DNA from: Ignavibacteriaceae bacterium
GTDB taxonomy: Bacteria > Bacteroidota > Ignavibacteria > Ignavibacteriales > Ignavibacteriaceae
Assembly (NCBI GenBank): GCA_019912505.1
Contig: JAIOIM010000110.1
Span: 1-15,934, forward strand
Length of the DNA stretch: 15,934 nucleotides
Direction: 5' to 3'
Both the position numbers and the translations under genes were made by a program. The first letter of the stretch is position 1; the number at the start of each line of letters is the position of its first letter. This document shows, piece after piece, positions 1 to 5,967 of the stretch. The notes under the pieces were generated by a model. It did not search any database, was not told where the DNA came from, and worked only from the letters and a program-made list of their open reading frames with translations.

Positions 1-618
1 GTTACATTCTGAAAGCAGCATCTTGCATACGCTTAAGCCCAATCCGGTACCCTCCTTCTTTTTTGTAAAAAAGTCGGCAAAGATTTTTTCTTTATCTTCA
101 TCACTTATTCCAATACCATTATCTTCAACCTCGCAAATTACCTGGCAGTTACCGTTTTGATAAGTTTTAACGATAACTTTTCCATTCTTATCGCACGACT
201 CAATAGCATTAGTAATAAGGTTTAATACTACCTGGAGTACTTTATTGAATGAAACTTTAATTTTTGGCAACGTCGGTTCAAGATTATTTTCCAATAAAAT
301 ATTATTGCGAGTAGAGTTTCCCCGGGCAATTTCGATGGCACTTAATACAACTTCATTTAATGAACACACGGACGCCTTGGAGCCATCCTTACGCGAAAAG
401 GTAAGCAGCATATCTATAAGATGTTGAATACGCTGAACTGCTTCTGTGCATCCTGTAACCGATTCTACCGCTTCGCCGGGCAATTCATTCTTTATCATTT
501 CCAGATAATCAAGATTCAACTTTATTGCTGAAAGCGGGTTTCTGATTTCATGAAGAAGACTTGCGGACAGCTTGCCTAAAATCAGCAGCTTATTATTTTG
601 TATTTCCTCAAATGACAT
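1..618 (-). CDS. Sensor histidine kinase, partial (3' end beyond window)
   Basis: The 206 visible residues, read from an ATG at 616-618, form a HisKA plus HATPase_c kinase core. The H-box LLHEIRNPL carries the likely phospho-acceptor His23. The N-box NLITNAIES is at 133-141, the G1 box DNGIGI at 166-171, the F-box IFADFF at 179-184 and the G2 box GTGLGL at 190-195. The extreme C-terminus lies outside the window. An in-frame TGA at 688-690 means at most about 22 more residues could precede the ATG (for example from a TTG at 682-684), so there is no room for a sensor or membrane domain. No good ribosome binding site is visible at either start. It follows the flgM-like gene on the same strand after about 120 bases. 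Soluble kinases of the NtrB/FlgS type control flagellar genes in some bacteria. A flagellar role here rests only on location, and the response regulator is not in view. Confidence 0.9.
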   Translation of the reverse strand, partial: MSFEEIQNNKLLILGKLSASLLHEIRNPLSAIKLNLDYLEMIKNELPGEAVESVTGCTEAVQRIQHLIDMLLTFSRKDGSKASVCSLNEVVLSAIEIARGNSTRNNILLENNLEPTLPKIKVSFNKVLQVVLNLITNAIESCDKNGKVIVKTYQNGNCQVICEVEDNGIGISDEDKEKIFADFFTKKKEGTGLGLSVCKMLLSECN

Positions 619-677
619 AAGGGAAGAATAATCATATTTTTTTAAGTGCGGTTTAATTATAAAGATTTGAGGGTAAA

Positions 678-709
678 TTAGCAACCTTCATTTTACAGAA
701 GGCTGCTAA
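678..709 (-). terminator. Stem-loop, probable terminator of the flagellar unit
   Basis: On the minus strand the RNA can form a 12-bp stem (arms UUAGCAGCCUUC and GAAGGUUGCUAA, with one G.U pair) around an 8-base loop. It starts about 28 bases after the stop codon of the flgM-like gene and is followed by UUUA. On the plus strand the same position would be an A.C mismatch, so the structure favours minus-strand RNA. The U tract is short, which makes termination likely but not certain. Confidence 0.5.
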
Positions 710-737
710 AATATGTGAGGGGATGAAACTTATAAAC

Positions 738-998
738 TTATTTGGGAAGTGTTTCTTTCAAAATTGCATCAGCTACTTTTCCAATTACTTCATCGGAGTC
801 GTAGAATTTGTTTGCAATTTTTTGTTTTATTGCATCAAGCTTTTTCAAATCCAACTGGTCGTCTTTAATTTGTTTTGCTTCGCTTGATAGTTCGAGCCTG
901 TCCTTAGGCTTCATATTTTCTTCGACATCCTTGCCTTTCTTTGTCTGCACAACGTCCTTATTAAGATAAGGGTTTGTAGAAAGGGGCTTTATTTCCAA
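738..998 (-). CDS. flgM: FlgM-like anti-sigma-28 factor
   Basis: This 86-residue protein resembles FlgM, which binds sigma-28 (FliA) and holds late flagellar promoters off until it is exported through the finished hook-basal body. The N-terminus MEIKPL resembles the short MxI start common in the family. The middle is charged and probably disordered (about residues 15-45). The C-terminal half, KLDAIKQKIANKFYDSDEVI followed by an amphipathic helix, matches the two-helix sigma-binding region with its I-x-x-G/K-x-Y-like pattern. The start is TTG at 996-998, because an in-frame TAG lies at 1017-1019, no ATG lies between, and an AGGTGA ribosome binding site is well placed. It is the last gene of the fliS-fliD unit, 4 bases after its neighbour. 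The sequence is divergent, so the name rests on the C-terminal pattern plus context. Confidence 0.75.
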   Translation of the reverse strand: MEIKPLSTNPYLNKDVVQTKKGKDVEENMKPKDRLELSSEAKQIKDDQLDLKKLDAIKQKIANKFYDSDEVIGKVADAILKETLPK

Positions 999-1002
999 TT
1001 TA

Positions 1003-1008
1003 TCACCT
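1003..1008 (-). promoter_or_regulatory. Ribosome binding site deciding the flgM TTG start
   Basis: The minus strand reads AGGTGA here, overlapping the TGA stop of the preceding gene, with about 4-5 bases before the TTG at 996-998. This supports the TTG over the internal ATG at residue 29, which would remove the family-like N-terminus. It also implies coupled translation with the preceding gene. Confidence 0.6.
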
Positions 1009-1326
1009 ATAGTTTGCTAATTTTCTATTATTTTGCATTTTCTGGAGCTGCATCAATATATCTGCCTGCTCTTTTTCTTTGTATTCAATAATATTATCGA
1101 ATTTTGTTTGGATAAGTTTAGTCTTTTCCAAAAGTTCAATATTAAAAATCATTAGGTCATCACCATTATATTTACTTTGCAGCATCTGCTTTATTGCATG
1201 TACTTCTTTCATGTCAATAACTACACGCGGATAGAGTTCATCAAAATTGTCCTCATTAAGATCATTTAAACAATTTATTACGTCATCTAATAGTAAACTA
1301 ATATTTTTTATAAATTCTTCTAACAT
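1003..1326 (-). CDS. FliT/FlgN-like flagellar export chaperone (putative)
   Basis: This 107-residue protein is predicted to be almost entirely alpha-helical and acidic at the N-terminus (MLEEFIKNISLLLDDVINCL). It ends in the basic segment MQNNRKLANYR. Small helical proteins ending in a lysine-rich helix with a terminal tyrosine are typical of FliT and FlgN, which deliver the cap protein FliD or the hook-junction proteins FlgK/FlgL to the export gate. The gene starts 2 bases after the fliD stop, where fliT often lies, which favours FliT. It is directly followed by the flgM-like gene, and flgN-flgM pairs are also common, which favours FlgN. No diagnostic motif settles this, so no symbol is given. 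The ATG at 1324-1326 is the only sensible start given the spacing, and translation is probably coupled to fliD. Confidence 0.6.
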   Translation of the reverse strand: MLEEFIKNISLLLDDVINCLNDLNEDNFDELYPRVVIDMKEVHAIKQMLQSKYNGDDLMIFNIELLEKTKLIQTKFDNIIEYKEKEQADILMQLQKMQNNRKLANYR

Positions 1327-1328
1327 AA

Positions 1329-3116
1329 TTATTGAAATAACCCGCCGCCGATAGAGGCAATTAGATTTTGAGTTGACAGCATAGCCGCCATTTGCGCCTG
1401 GAGTCGCTCATATTTATTTCTTAATACCATTGCACTTTTATCTATTCTGGATTGAGTCGAGGTCATTTTGGTATTAAGGTATGTAAGATTACCATCGGCA
1501 GATTCCTGCGCTTTTGAAAGATAACCTTCTACCCCAAGATACGGATTTATAAAATCGTATAGTTTATTTGCAATGCCTGTTGAAGAATTAAATATTGTTT
1601 CAACCTGATCCATACTATTCGTTAATTTTTCATTTAACACCTCAGCATCGGAAATAACTAATCCGGTTGATGAAGAGAAGGATATGCCTAATTGTGTAAG
1701 ATAACTTAGATTGCCGGTTTGCACACCGGAAACCTGAGAATATGTAAGCGAGGTTAATTCATTTACAATCCGCGAGGCATTTGCGTTGGAGTAGAAGACA
1801 CCGCGGTTGCCTGAATTTACGCTGCTGTTGTCCTTTACATATTTGTAAACATCATTAAACTTTGTAATAAAATCGTCAATTTGTTTTTTAACTTCAGATA
1901 CATCTTTGTTTACCGTTGCGCTTACAGTAGTATCCGAAGCTTGCATTACTCCTTTTAAATCAAAAGTTACACCCGGGGATAGATCATCGATTGAGTTGGA
2001 GTTTCTTTGGATGCTTAATCCATTAAATTCTATTTTTGAATTTAGCTGGTTGTTTTCAGAAGTAATATCCGCATAAACAAATCCGGCGGTATCCGGGTCG
2101 GGGGTTTGATCATAAACAGGACGCGAAGAACCGAGATTTAACCCTACCGCACTTAGTGCTGTTCCGGCACCAACATCTGTTAATGATTTTATTCTGTAGT
2201 CTAAACCTGTAAACTTAGAGTTGAAGGATAATTGTGTATTCGAGCCGTCAGGGTTAAATGTTGAGGCAGTAACAATACCGGCGGCCCCTTTTTCTTGGGT
2301 AACGCCGATACCAAGATCACTTACAAAATCAAAACCGCTTTCATGGCTGATAGAAATATATTTTGATGTATCGTTTACTGTAAATTTAATTTTAACATCG
2401 CCGGAGTTTGGCGAATCTAAAACTTTTTCAGCCGTTACACCGTCTACGTTTTCGCTTATCTGTGCAATAGCTTCATCAACCAAATCTTCATATGTTCCGC
2501 CGCCATTAACTGTAATCGATTTTTCGGTGCCGTTAATGTTTACTTTAAATGTTGAGGTACCACCCGCATAGGCAGAAGATGCTGTTTTAGCAGAAGAAGT
2601 AACAACGGCTTGATCTGCATTTACCGCATTACGGATTTTTTCCATAACTTCTTTGTTGGTTTCAGTACCATCGAAAGCAACATCCACATTGCTTGTAAAT
2701 GAACCAGCCGCGCCATCGCCGGTTACAACTTGAAAGCTGTGTGTGCCGGTTATACCATTAACTGCAGATGATTCCAAGTTGGTAGACATGGCAACATCAT
2801 TTTTTGCTAATTGGTTTATTCTGATGTTGTACGCCCCGCTTGATGCAGCGGATGCTGCAGTAGCACTTAAAAAATTTGTGTTGGATGAGGCTGCTGTTTT
2901 ATACGCAAAACGGGATTCGCTGCCGGTTAACTTAAAGTTGCTTAATAGTGTTTTAAAAGTAGATAGTTTAGAACTTAAAGTACCATATGCAGTAGAAAGG
3001 TTAGAATACTTACTCTTCCTGGTTTTAATGGGAGAAATAAGTTTTTTGTTTTGACTGTCGATATAAGAATTAATTAAATTATTAATTCCGCTGGTTGTTA
3101 ATGAGTCTACTGCCAT
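1329..3116 (-). CDS. fliD: Flagellar filament cap protein FliD (hook-associated protein 2)
   Basis: This 595-residue protein is the cap that sits at the filament tip and promotes flagellin folding and assembly after export. Residues 8-105 form the FliD_N region (GINNLINSYIDSQNKKLISP, then a long helix). Residues 140-235 are a variable beta-rich insert with an IN-like segment (TFKVNINGTEKSITVNGG). Residues 360-595 form FliD_C, recognised by FNGLSIQRNSNSIDDLSPGV, the DFITKFNDVYKYV helix, and the terminal YERLQAQMAAML helix followed by IGGGLFQ. Length is within the range of the family, somewhat above the enteric protein (about 470) because of the middle insert. The ATG lies 7 bases after the fliS stop with no clear ribosome binding site, so coupling to fliS is likely. 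The middle is rich in Ser, Thr, Ala and Gly, as in other filament-tip proteins. Confidence 0.96.
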   Translation of the reverse strand: MAVDSLTTSGINNLINSYIDSQNKKLISPIKTRKSKYSNLSTAYGTLSSKLSTFKTLLSNFKLTGSESRFAYKTAASSNTNFLSATAASAASSGAYNIRINQLAKNDVAMSTNLESSAVNGITGTHSFQVVTGDGAAGSFTSNVDVAFDGTETNKEVMEKIRNAVNADQAVVTSSAKTASSAYAGGTSTFKVNINGTEKSITVNGGGTYEDLVDEAIAQISENVDGVTAEKVLDSPNSGDVKIKFTVNDTSKYISISHESGFDFVSDLGIGVTQEKGAAGIVTASTFNPDGSNTQLSFNSKFTGLDYRIKSLTDVGAGTALSAVGLNLGSSRPVYDQTPDPDTAGFVYADITSENNQLNSKIEFNGLSIQRNSNSIDDLSPGVTFDLKGVMQASDTTVSATVNKDVSEVKKQIDDFITKFNDVYKYVKDNSSVNSGNRGVFYSNANASRIVNELTSLTYSQVSGVQTGNLSYLTQLGISFSSSTGLVISDAEVLNEKLTNSMDQVETIFNSSTGIANKLYDFINPYLGVEGYLSKAQESADGNLTYLNTKMTSTQSRIDKSAMVLRNKYERLQAQMAAMLSTQNLIASIGGGLFQ

Positions 3117-3123
3117 TTTAGAT

Positions 3124-3459
3124 TTACAAACTGTTTAATGCTTTAAGCCATGTGTCTCTTAGCTCGGTTAATATTTTATAAACTACATTATAGTTTTTCT
3201 TTCTCATTTGCTCCTGGCAAAACAGATAAAGCTTCAGCAATCCGTTTGCCACATCCGCAACATCCTCGCCATCAAACCGTAACGCATTGATAAGTTCCTG
3301 CAAAGCTAAGTTTGTTTTTTCGAGATTTTGCCTCTGACAATTTACAATTGCGAAGTCATAAAGTTTTATAATCAGCTGCTGAGGGGTTGCCTCTAAAATT
3401 TCTTTTAACAGATATTGGTTAAGTCTTGCTTTTTGATTATGCGCCGTTGCTTGATACAT
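3124..3459 (-). CDS. fliS: Flagellin export chaperone FliS
   Basis: This 111-residue all-helical cytoplasmic chaperone binds the C-terminal disordered region of flagellin, prevents early polymerisation and passes it to the export apparatus. Family hallmarks are the N-terminal segment MYQATAHNQKARLNQYLLKE and the helix ATPQQLIIKLYDFAI at about residues 24-38, matching the conserved P-x-x-L-I-x-x-L-Y-D-x-A-I signature. A run of helices follows (NLALQELINALRF, then VANGLLKLYLFC). Length is slightly below the usual 120-135 residues. The start ATG at 3457-3459 has an AGGA 9 bases upstream. It sits between flagellin and fliD, separated from flagellin by an 84-base gap with a strong hairpin. I see no separate sigma-28 promoter in that gap, so expression probably comes from read-through of the flagellin transcript. 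Confidence 0.94.
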   Translation of the reverse strand: MYQATAHNQKARLNQYLLKEILEATPQQLIIKLYDFAIVNCQRQNLEKTNLALQELINALRFDGEDVADVANGLLKLYLFCQEQMRKKNYNVVYKILTELRDTWLKALNSL

Positions 3460-3500
3460 AAATTGTCATCCTAATATTTTTTTTTCGGAAAATCAGAAGA

Positions 3501-3522
3501 TCCCTCCCGTTGCCGGGAGGGA
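3501..3522 (-). terminator. GC-rich hairpin between flagellin and fliS (partial terminator)
   Basis: A perfect 9-bp stem (UCCCUCCCG / CGGGAGGGA) with a 4-base GCAA loop lies 20 bases after the flagellin stop. On the minus strand it is followed by the U-rich run UCUUCUGAUUUU, giving an intrinsic-terminator shape. On the plus strand the downstream side is A/G-rich, so it acts on minus-strand RNA. Because no promoter is apparent before fliS, an incomplete terminator or 3' stabiliser that makes flagellin mRNA exceed fliS-fliD mRNA is the natural reading. Confidence 0.7.
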
Positions 3523-3542
3523 AGAAGAATAAGAACTATCTC

Positions 3543-4343
3543 TTATCTAAAGAGAGCAAGAATGCCTTGAGGAGCGGAATTCATTTGGGCTAACATTGAT
3601 GTTGCCACCTGACTGCCGATTTGTCCTTTAGTTGCATTCAACTGTTCCATAGCCATATCAGCGTCGAACAATCTACTTACGCTGGCAGTAGCATTGGAAA
3701 TTGCAGCTGTCAAATATTCATCTTTCACGTCTAATCTCTGACTGAAGTTACCAATACTTCCAAGAGCATTTTGAACTGCAGTTTCAACTGTGCTTACGCT
3801 AACCGTAGAAACAGAAGCGGATGTAGCACCTGTAAGAGCGGAAATATCCAGAGTATTCATTGTACCGAAGTTTACTGATGTTGTTTCTTCAACACCGGTT
3901 CTGAATGAGAAGCCTGCACTGTAGCTTGCACCCGACAATAAAGCTGTATCATTGAACTTTGTATTGCTGAAAATCGAATTTATTTCGTTTCCCAGTGCAA
4001 CAACATCTGAAGCTAGAGAAGCTTGGTTCTTCGAAGGATCGATTGAGTCTGCTACTTTTCCTTTGATCTGGTTTATAAGATCGTTGATAGCGGAAAGAGC
4101 TGATTCTGCTGTTGAAAGCATATCTTTTGCAGAGCCAATGTTACCCTGTGATGCTTGCATCAAAGTAACTTTTCCCTGAAGTTCTTTTCCAACTCTGAAT
4201 CCCGATGTATCATCAGCTACAGAATTAATTCGCTTTTGTGTAGCTAAGCGAAGAGAAGCTTTTTGGGTCTGGGCATTTACTTTAGCCAGAGCGTTGTAGG
4301 CGTTAAGCGCGCCAACGTTTGTGTTGATTTTGAATAATGACAT
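3543..4343 (-). CDS. fliC: Flagellin, filament structural protein
   Basis: This 266-residue flagellin is the building block of the filament. The N-terminal D0/D1 helices are clear (FKINTNVGALNAYNALAK, then LRLATQKRINSVADDTSGFR, the counterpart of the usual RINSAADDAAG block). The C-terminal D1/D0 helices (RLFDADMAMEQLNATKGQIG, then ATSMLAQMNSAPQGILALFR) are also typical. The middle, about residues 135-190, is short, so the protein is a compact flagellin with nearly only the coiled-coil core. Residues 168-188 are rich in Ser and Thr (ALTGATSASVSTVSVSTVET) and are the best candidates for O-glycosylation. The ATG at 4341-4343 has a strong GGAGG 6 bases upstream. A sigma-28 promoter precedes it and a hairpin follows it, as expected for a highly expressed late gene. 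It lies directly downstream of three glycosyltransferase genes on the same strand. Confidence 0.97.
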   Translation of the reverse strand: MSLFKINTNVGALNAYNALAKVNAQTQKASLRLATQKRINSVADDTSGFRVGKELQGKVTLMQASQGNIGSAKDMLSTAESALSAINDLINQIKGKVADSIDPSKNQASLASDVVALGNEINSIFSNTKFNDTALLSGASYSAGFSFRTGVEETTSVNFGTMNTLDISALTGATSASVSTVSVSTVETAVQNALGSIGNFSQRLDVKDEYLTAAISNATASVSRLFDADMAMEQLNATKGQIGSQVATSMLAQMNSAPQGILALFR

Positions 4344-4349
4344 GTTATA

Positions 4350-4354
4350 CCTCC
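4350..4354 (-). promoter_or_regulatory. Strong ribosome binding site of flagellin
   Basis: The minus strand reads GGAGG here, 6 bases before the flagellin ATG. It is the strongest Shine-Dalgarno match at any gene start in the window. The other starts have weak sites or depend on coupling, which fits the need for very high flagellin synthesis. Confidence 0.85.
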
Positions 4355-4399
4355 ATGTGTTTTATAAAAATGCCGGGCTTCCTTGCACGGCTGTTATTA

Positions 4400-4416
4400 G
4401 TGAGAACTTTTCTCAC
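4400..4416 (-). other. Perfect stem-loop at the predicted 5' end of flagellin mRNA
   Basis: GTGAGAA and TTCTCAC form a 7-bp perfect inverted repeat around a 3-base loop. With the -10 element ending at 4422, transcription should begin near 4415, which puts the hairpin at or within a base or two of the 5' end of a roughly 72-base leader. It has no U tract and lies downstream of the promoter, so it is a poor terminator for the upstream gene. A 5' stem that protects the mRNA from decay is a reasonable inference. Confidence 0.55.
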
Positions 4417-4421
4417 TTACA

Positions 4422-4448
4422 TTATCGATAGTGCTTTATAAAAGTTTA
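4422..4448 (-). promoter_or_regulatory. Sigma-28 (FliA) promoter of flagellin
   Basis: The minus strand reads TAAACTTT (4441-4448), an 11-base spacer (4430-4440), then ATCGATAA (4422-4429). The established sigma-28 consensus is TAAAGTTT-N11-GCCGATAA, so 13 of 16 positions match with exact spacing. It lies just after the stop codon of the upstream glycosyltransferase gene and about 72 bases (from the predicted start point) before the flagellin ATG. This makes flagellin a class 3 late gene controlled by sigma-28 and FlgM, and an FlgM-like gene lies in the same cluster. Confidence 0.85.
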
Positions 4449-4451
4449 GTG

Positions 4452-5963
4452 CTAAGAGTTAAAATATTTTACAATTTTTTCTTTTATGGCTTGTACCTGA
4501 GGGGCGATAACAGAATTGCCGCCAAAACGGTTTTCTAAATCGGCAACTACTTTTAAGGCTGAATTTGTATTGGACTGTTTTAAATAAAGTGAAAGCAGAA
4601 AAAAATATGACGGGGGAAAATCACTATTTATAGATATTGATTTTTTAAAAAACTCTTCCGCACGGTTATACTCTTTTTTATTTTCGTACTCCGCCGCCAG
4701 AGCGTTTATTACAAGCACATTATCCCCAGTGTGCTTTAACATTTCTTCCAATAAAGGCTGCTTGTTGTGAGTGTAAGTTTTTAACAAACTTAACACAAGT
4801 TCAACTTGCGTTTCGCTTTTTATAGCAACCATATAATTAGAAAGCTTCTTGTCGTCGTACTTGATATTATTTATTAAAAGATTAAATAAGGCAAGTTCAT
4901 CAGAGTCACCGTTACCGCAACCCTTTAATTTTGAAAAATAAAAATTAAACGGTTCCCGCTCGCCGTTCATTAAACATAAATTAAGCCCTCTATATAAAAT
5001 TGATTTTTCATCAATCATAATAACCATGTCCGAGGCTAAACTTCGGTTAGCAATTTTGGCGTTTATATCTAAAGCTTTTCTGCAATTAAGTTCTGCATTG
5101 TTAAAATCCTTTACACCCTGATATATTTGCGAAAGAACAAGATACGTTAGCGGCTGCATGGCATCGGCGAGCAGACTTTTCTGCGCAAGGTCAAAGGCTT
5201 CATTCCATTTCATTTTTTGAGATTCATAAGCGGCGAGATAACGAAACGCAACAGCTTTATATGCGCTTAGTAATTTTGCATCATCAAGCGCAATTTTAAA
5301 ATATTTAACCGCATTTTCTTCATCACTCATAAGTGAGTATGACTGCGCTATTTGAAAAGCAGAGTAAGAATGTTTTTTTATTTTATAATCATTTAAGAGA
5401 AGAGATAAGTTTCTCCCTGCTTTCAATTTTAATTCATCTGCCGAAATATTATAACCAAGGTGAATAATTTCAATTTCAGTTCTTATTATCTGATGTGAGG
5501 TTTTTATAAGCGAGGGAATTATCTGTTCGTGGGCGGCACCTTCAAATTTTACTCCTGGGTGCCTCGGGAAAAACCGAATATAATCCATTTTTGAAGGGCG
5601 GTTTTTTACATTGTCAATGCTGTTAACAATACAGGAATAGGCTTTTTTTCTGCTGCCGCCTGCAAGTTTTTTTATACGCTGTTTTGAATTTTGATGCAGC
5701 CGCTCATCAGCGTCCAGGTATAATATCCAATTACCTGTTGAGTTTTGAAGTGAAAAATTCCGTGCGGCAGAAAAGTCATTTACCCAATTAAAATCAAATA
5801 CTTTTGCACCAAACTCTGCCGCAATTTTTTTTGTATTATCTGTTGAGCCGGTATCAACAATTACTATTTCATCAACTACGCCTTTTACAGATTCAAGGCA
5901 GCCGGTTAAAAATTTTTCTTCATTTTTAACTATCATACTTAGCGTAATCAATTTACTATCCAT
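4452..5963 (-). CDS. GT2 glycosyltransferase with C-terminal TPR-like helices
   Basis: The protein has about 503 residues. The N-terminal 100 residues are a GT-A fold of family GT2: LSMIVKNEEKFLTGCLESV, then EIVIVDTGSTDNTKKIA and the metal/sugar-nucleotide motif YLDADERL (DAD). A later segment has FEGAAHEQI and IHLGY, as in the SunS/RgtA-like group of TPR-linked glycosyltransferases. From about residue 200 onward there are helical repeats in TPR style, for example SAFQIAQSYSLMSDEENAVK, AELNCRKALDINA, and AEEFFKKSISINSDFPPSYF near the end. No signal peptide or membrane segment is seen, so it should be cytoplasmic. I chose the ATG at 5961-5963; an in-frame TTG directly before it would add one residue. 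The gene begins 4 bases after the preceding stop, so it belongs to the upstream unit. Transfer of a sugar to flagellin or to a growing glycan is inferred from its place beside flagellin. Sugar and acceptor are unknown. Confidence 0.88.
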   Translation of the reverse strand: MDSKLITLSMIVKNEEKFLTGCLESVKGVVDEIVIVDTGSTDNTKKIAAEFGAKVFDFNWVNDFSAARNFSLQNSTGNWILYLDADERLHQNSKQRIKKLAGGSRKKAYSCIVNSIDNVKNRPSKMDYIRFFPRHPGVKFEGAAHEQIIPSLIKTSHQIIRTEIEIIHLGYNISADELKLKAGRNLSLLLNDYKIKKHSYSAFQIAQSYSLMSDEENAVKYFKIALDDAKLLSAYKAVAFRYLAAYESQKMKWNEAFDLAQKSLLADAMQPLTYLVLSQIYQGVKDFNNAELNCRKALDINAKIANRSLASDMVIMIDEKSILYRGLNLCLMNGEREPFNFYFSKLKGCGNGDSDELALFNLLINNIKYDDKKLSNYMVAIKSETQVELVLSLLKTYTHNKQPLLEEMLKHTGDNVLVINALAAEYENKKEYNRAEEFFKKSISINSDFPPSYFFLLSLYLKQSNTNSALKVVADLENRFGGNSVIAPQVQAIKEKIVKYFNS

Positions 5964-5967
5964 CAAA

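Noticed and set aside
679..691. ATG in the loop of the terminator-like hairpin opening a 12-codon frame
   Set aside because: Too short, overlaps the hairpin, and has no ribosome binding site or recognisable product.
4400..4416. Hairpin considered as terminator of the upstream glycosyltransferase unit
   Set aside because: It lies downstream of the sigma-28 promoter, at the predicted transcript start, and has no U tract after it on the minus strand. If it terminated transcription it would also block flagellin.
5964..5966. TTG directly before the ATG as start of the 503-residue glycosyltransferase
   Set aside because: It adds a single residue and the adjacent ATG is the more usual start; no ribosome binding site separates the two choices.
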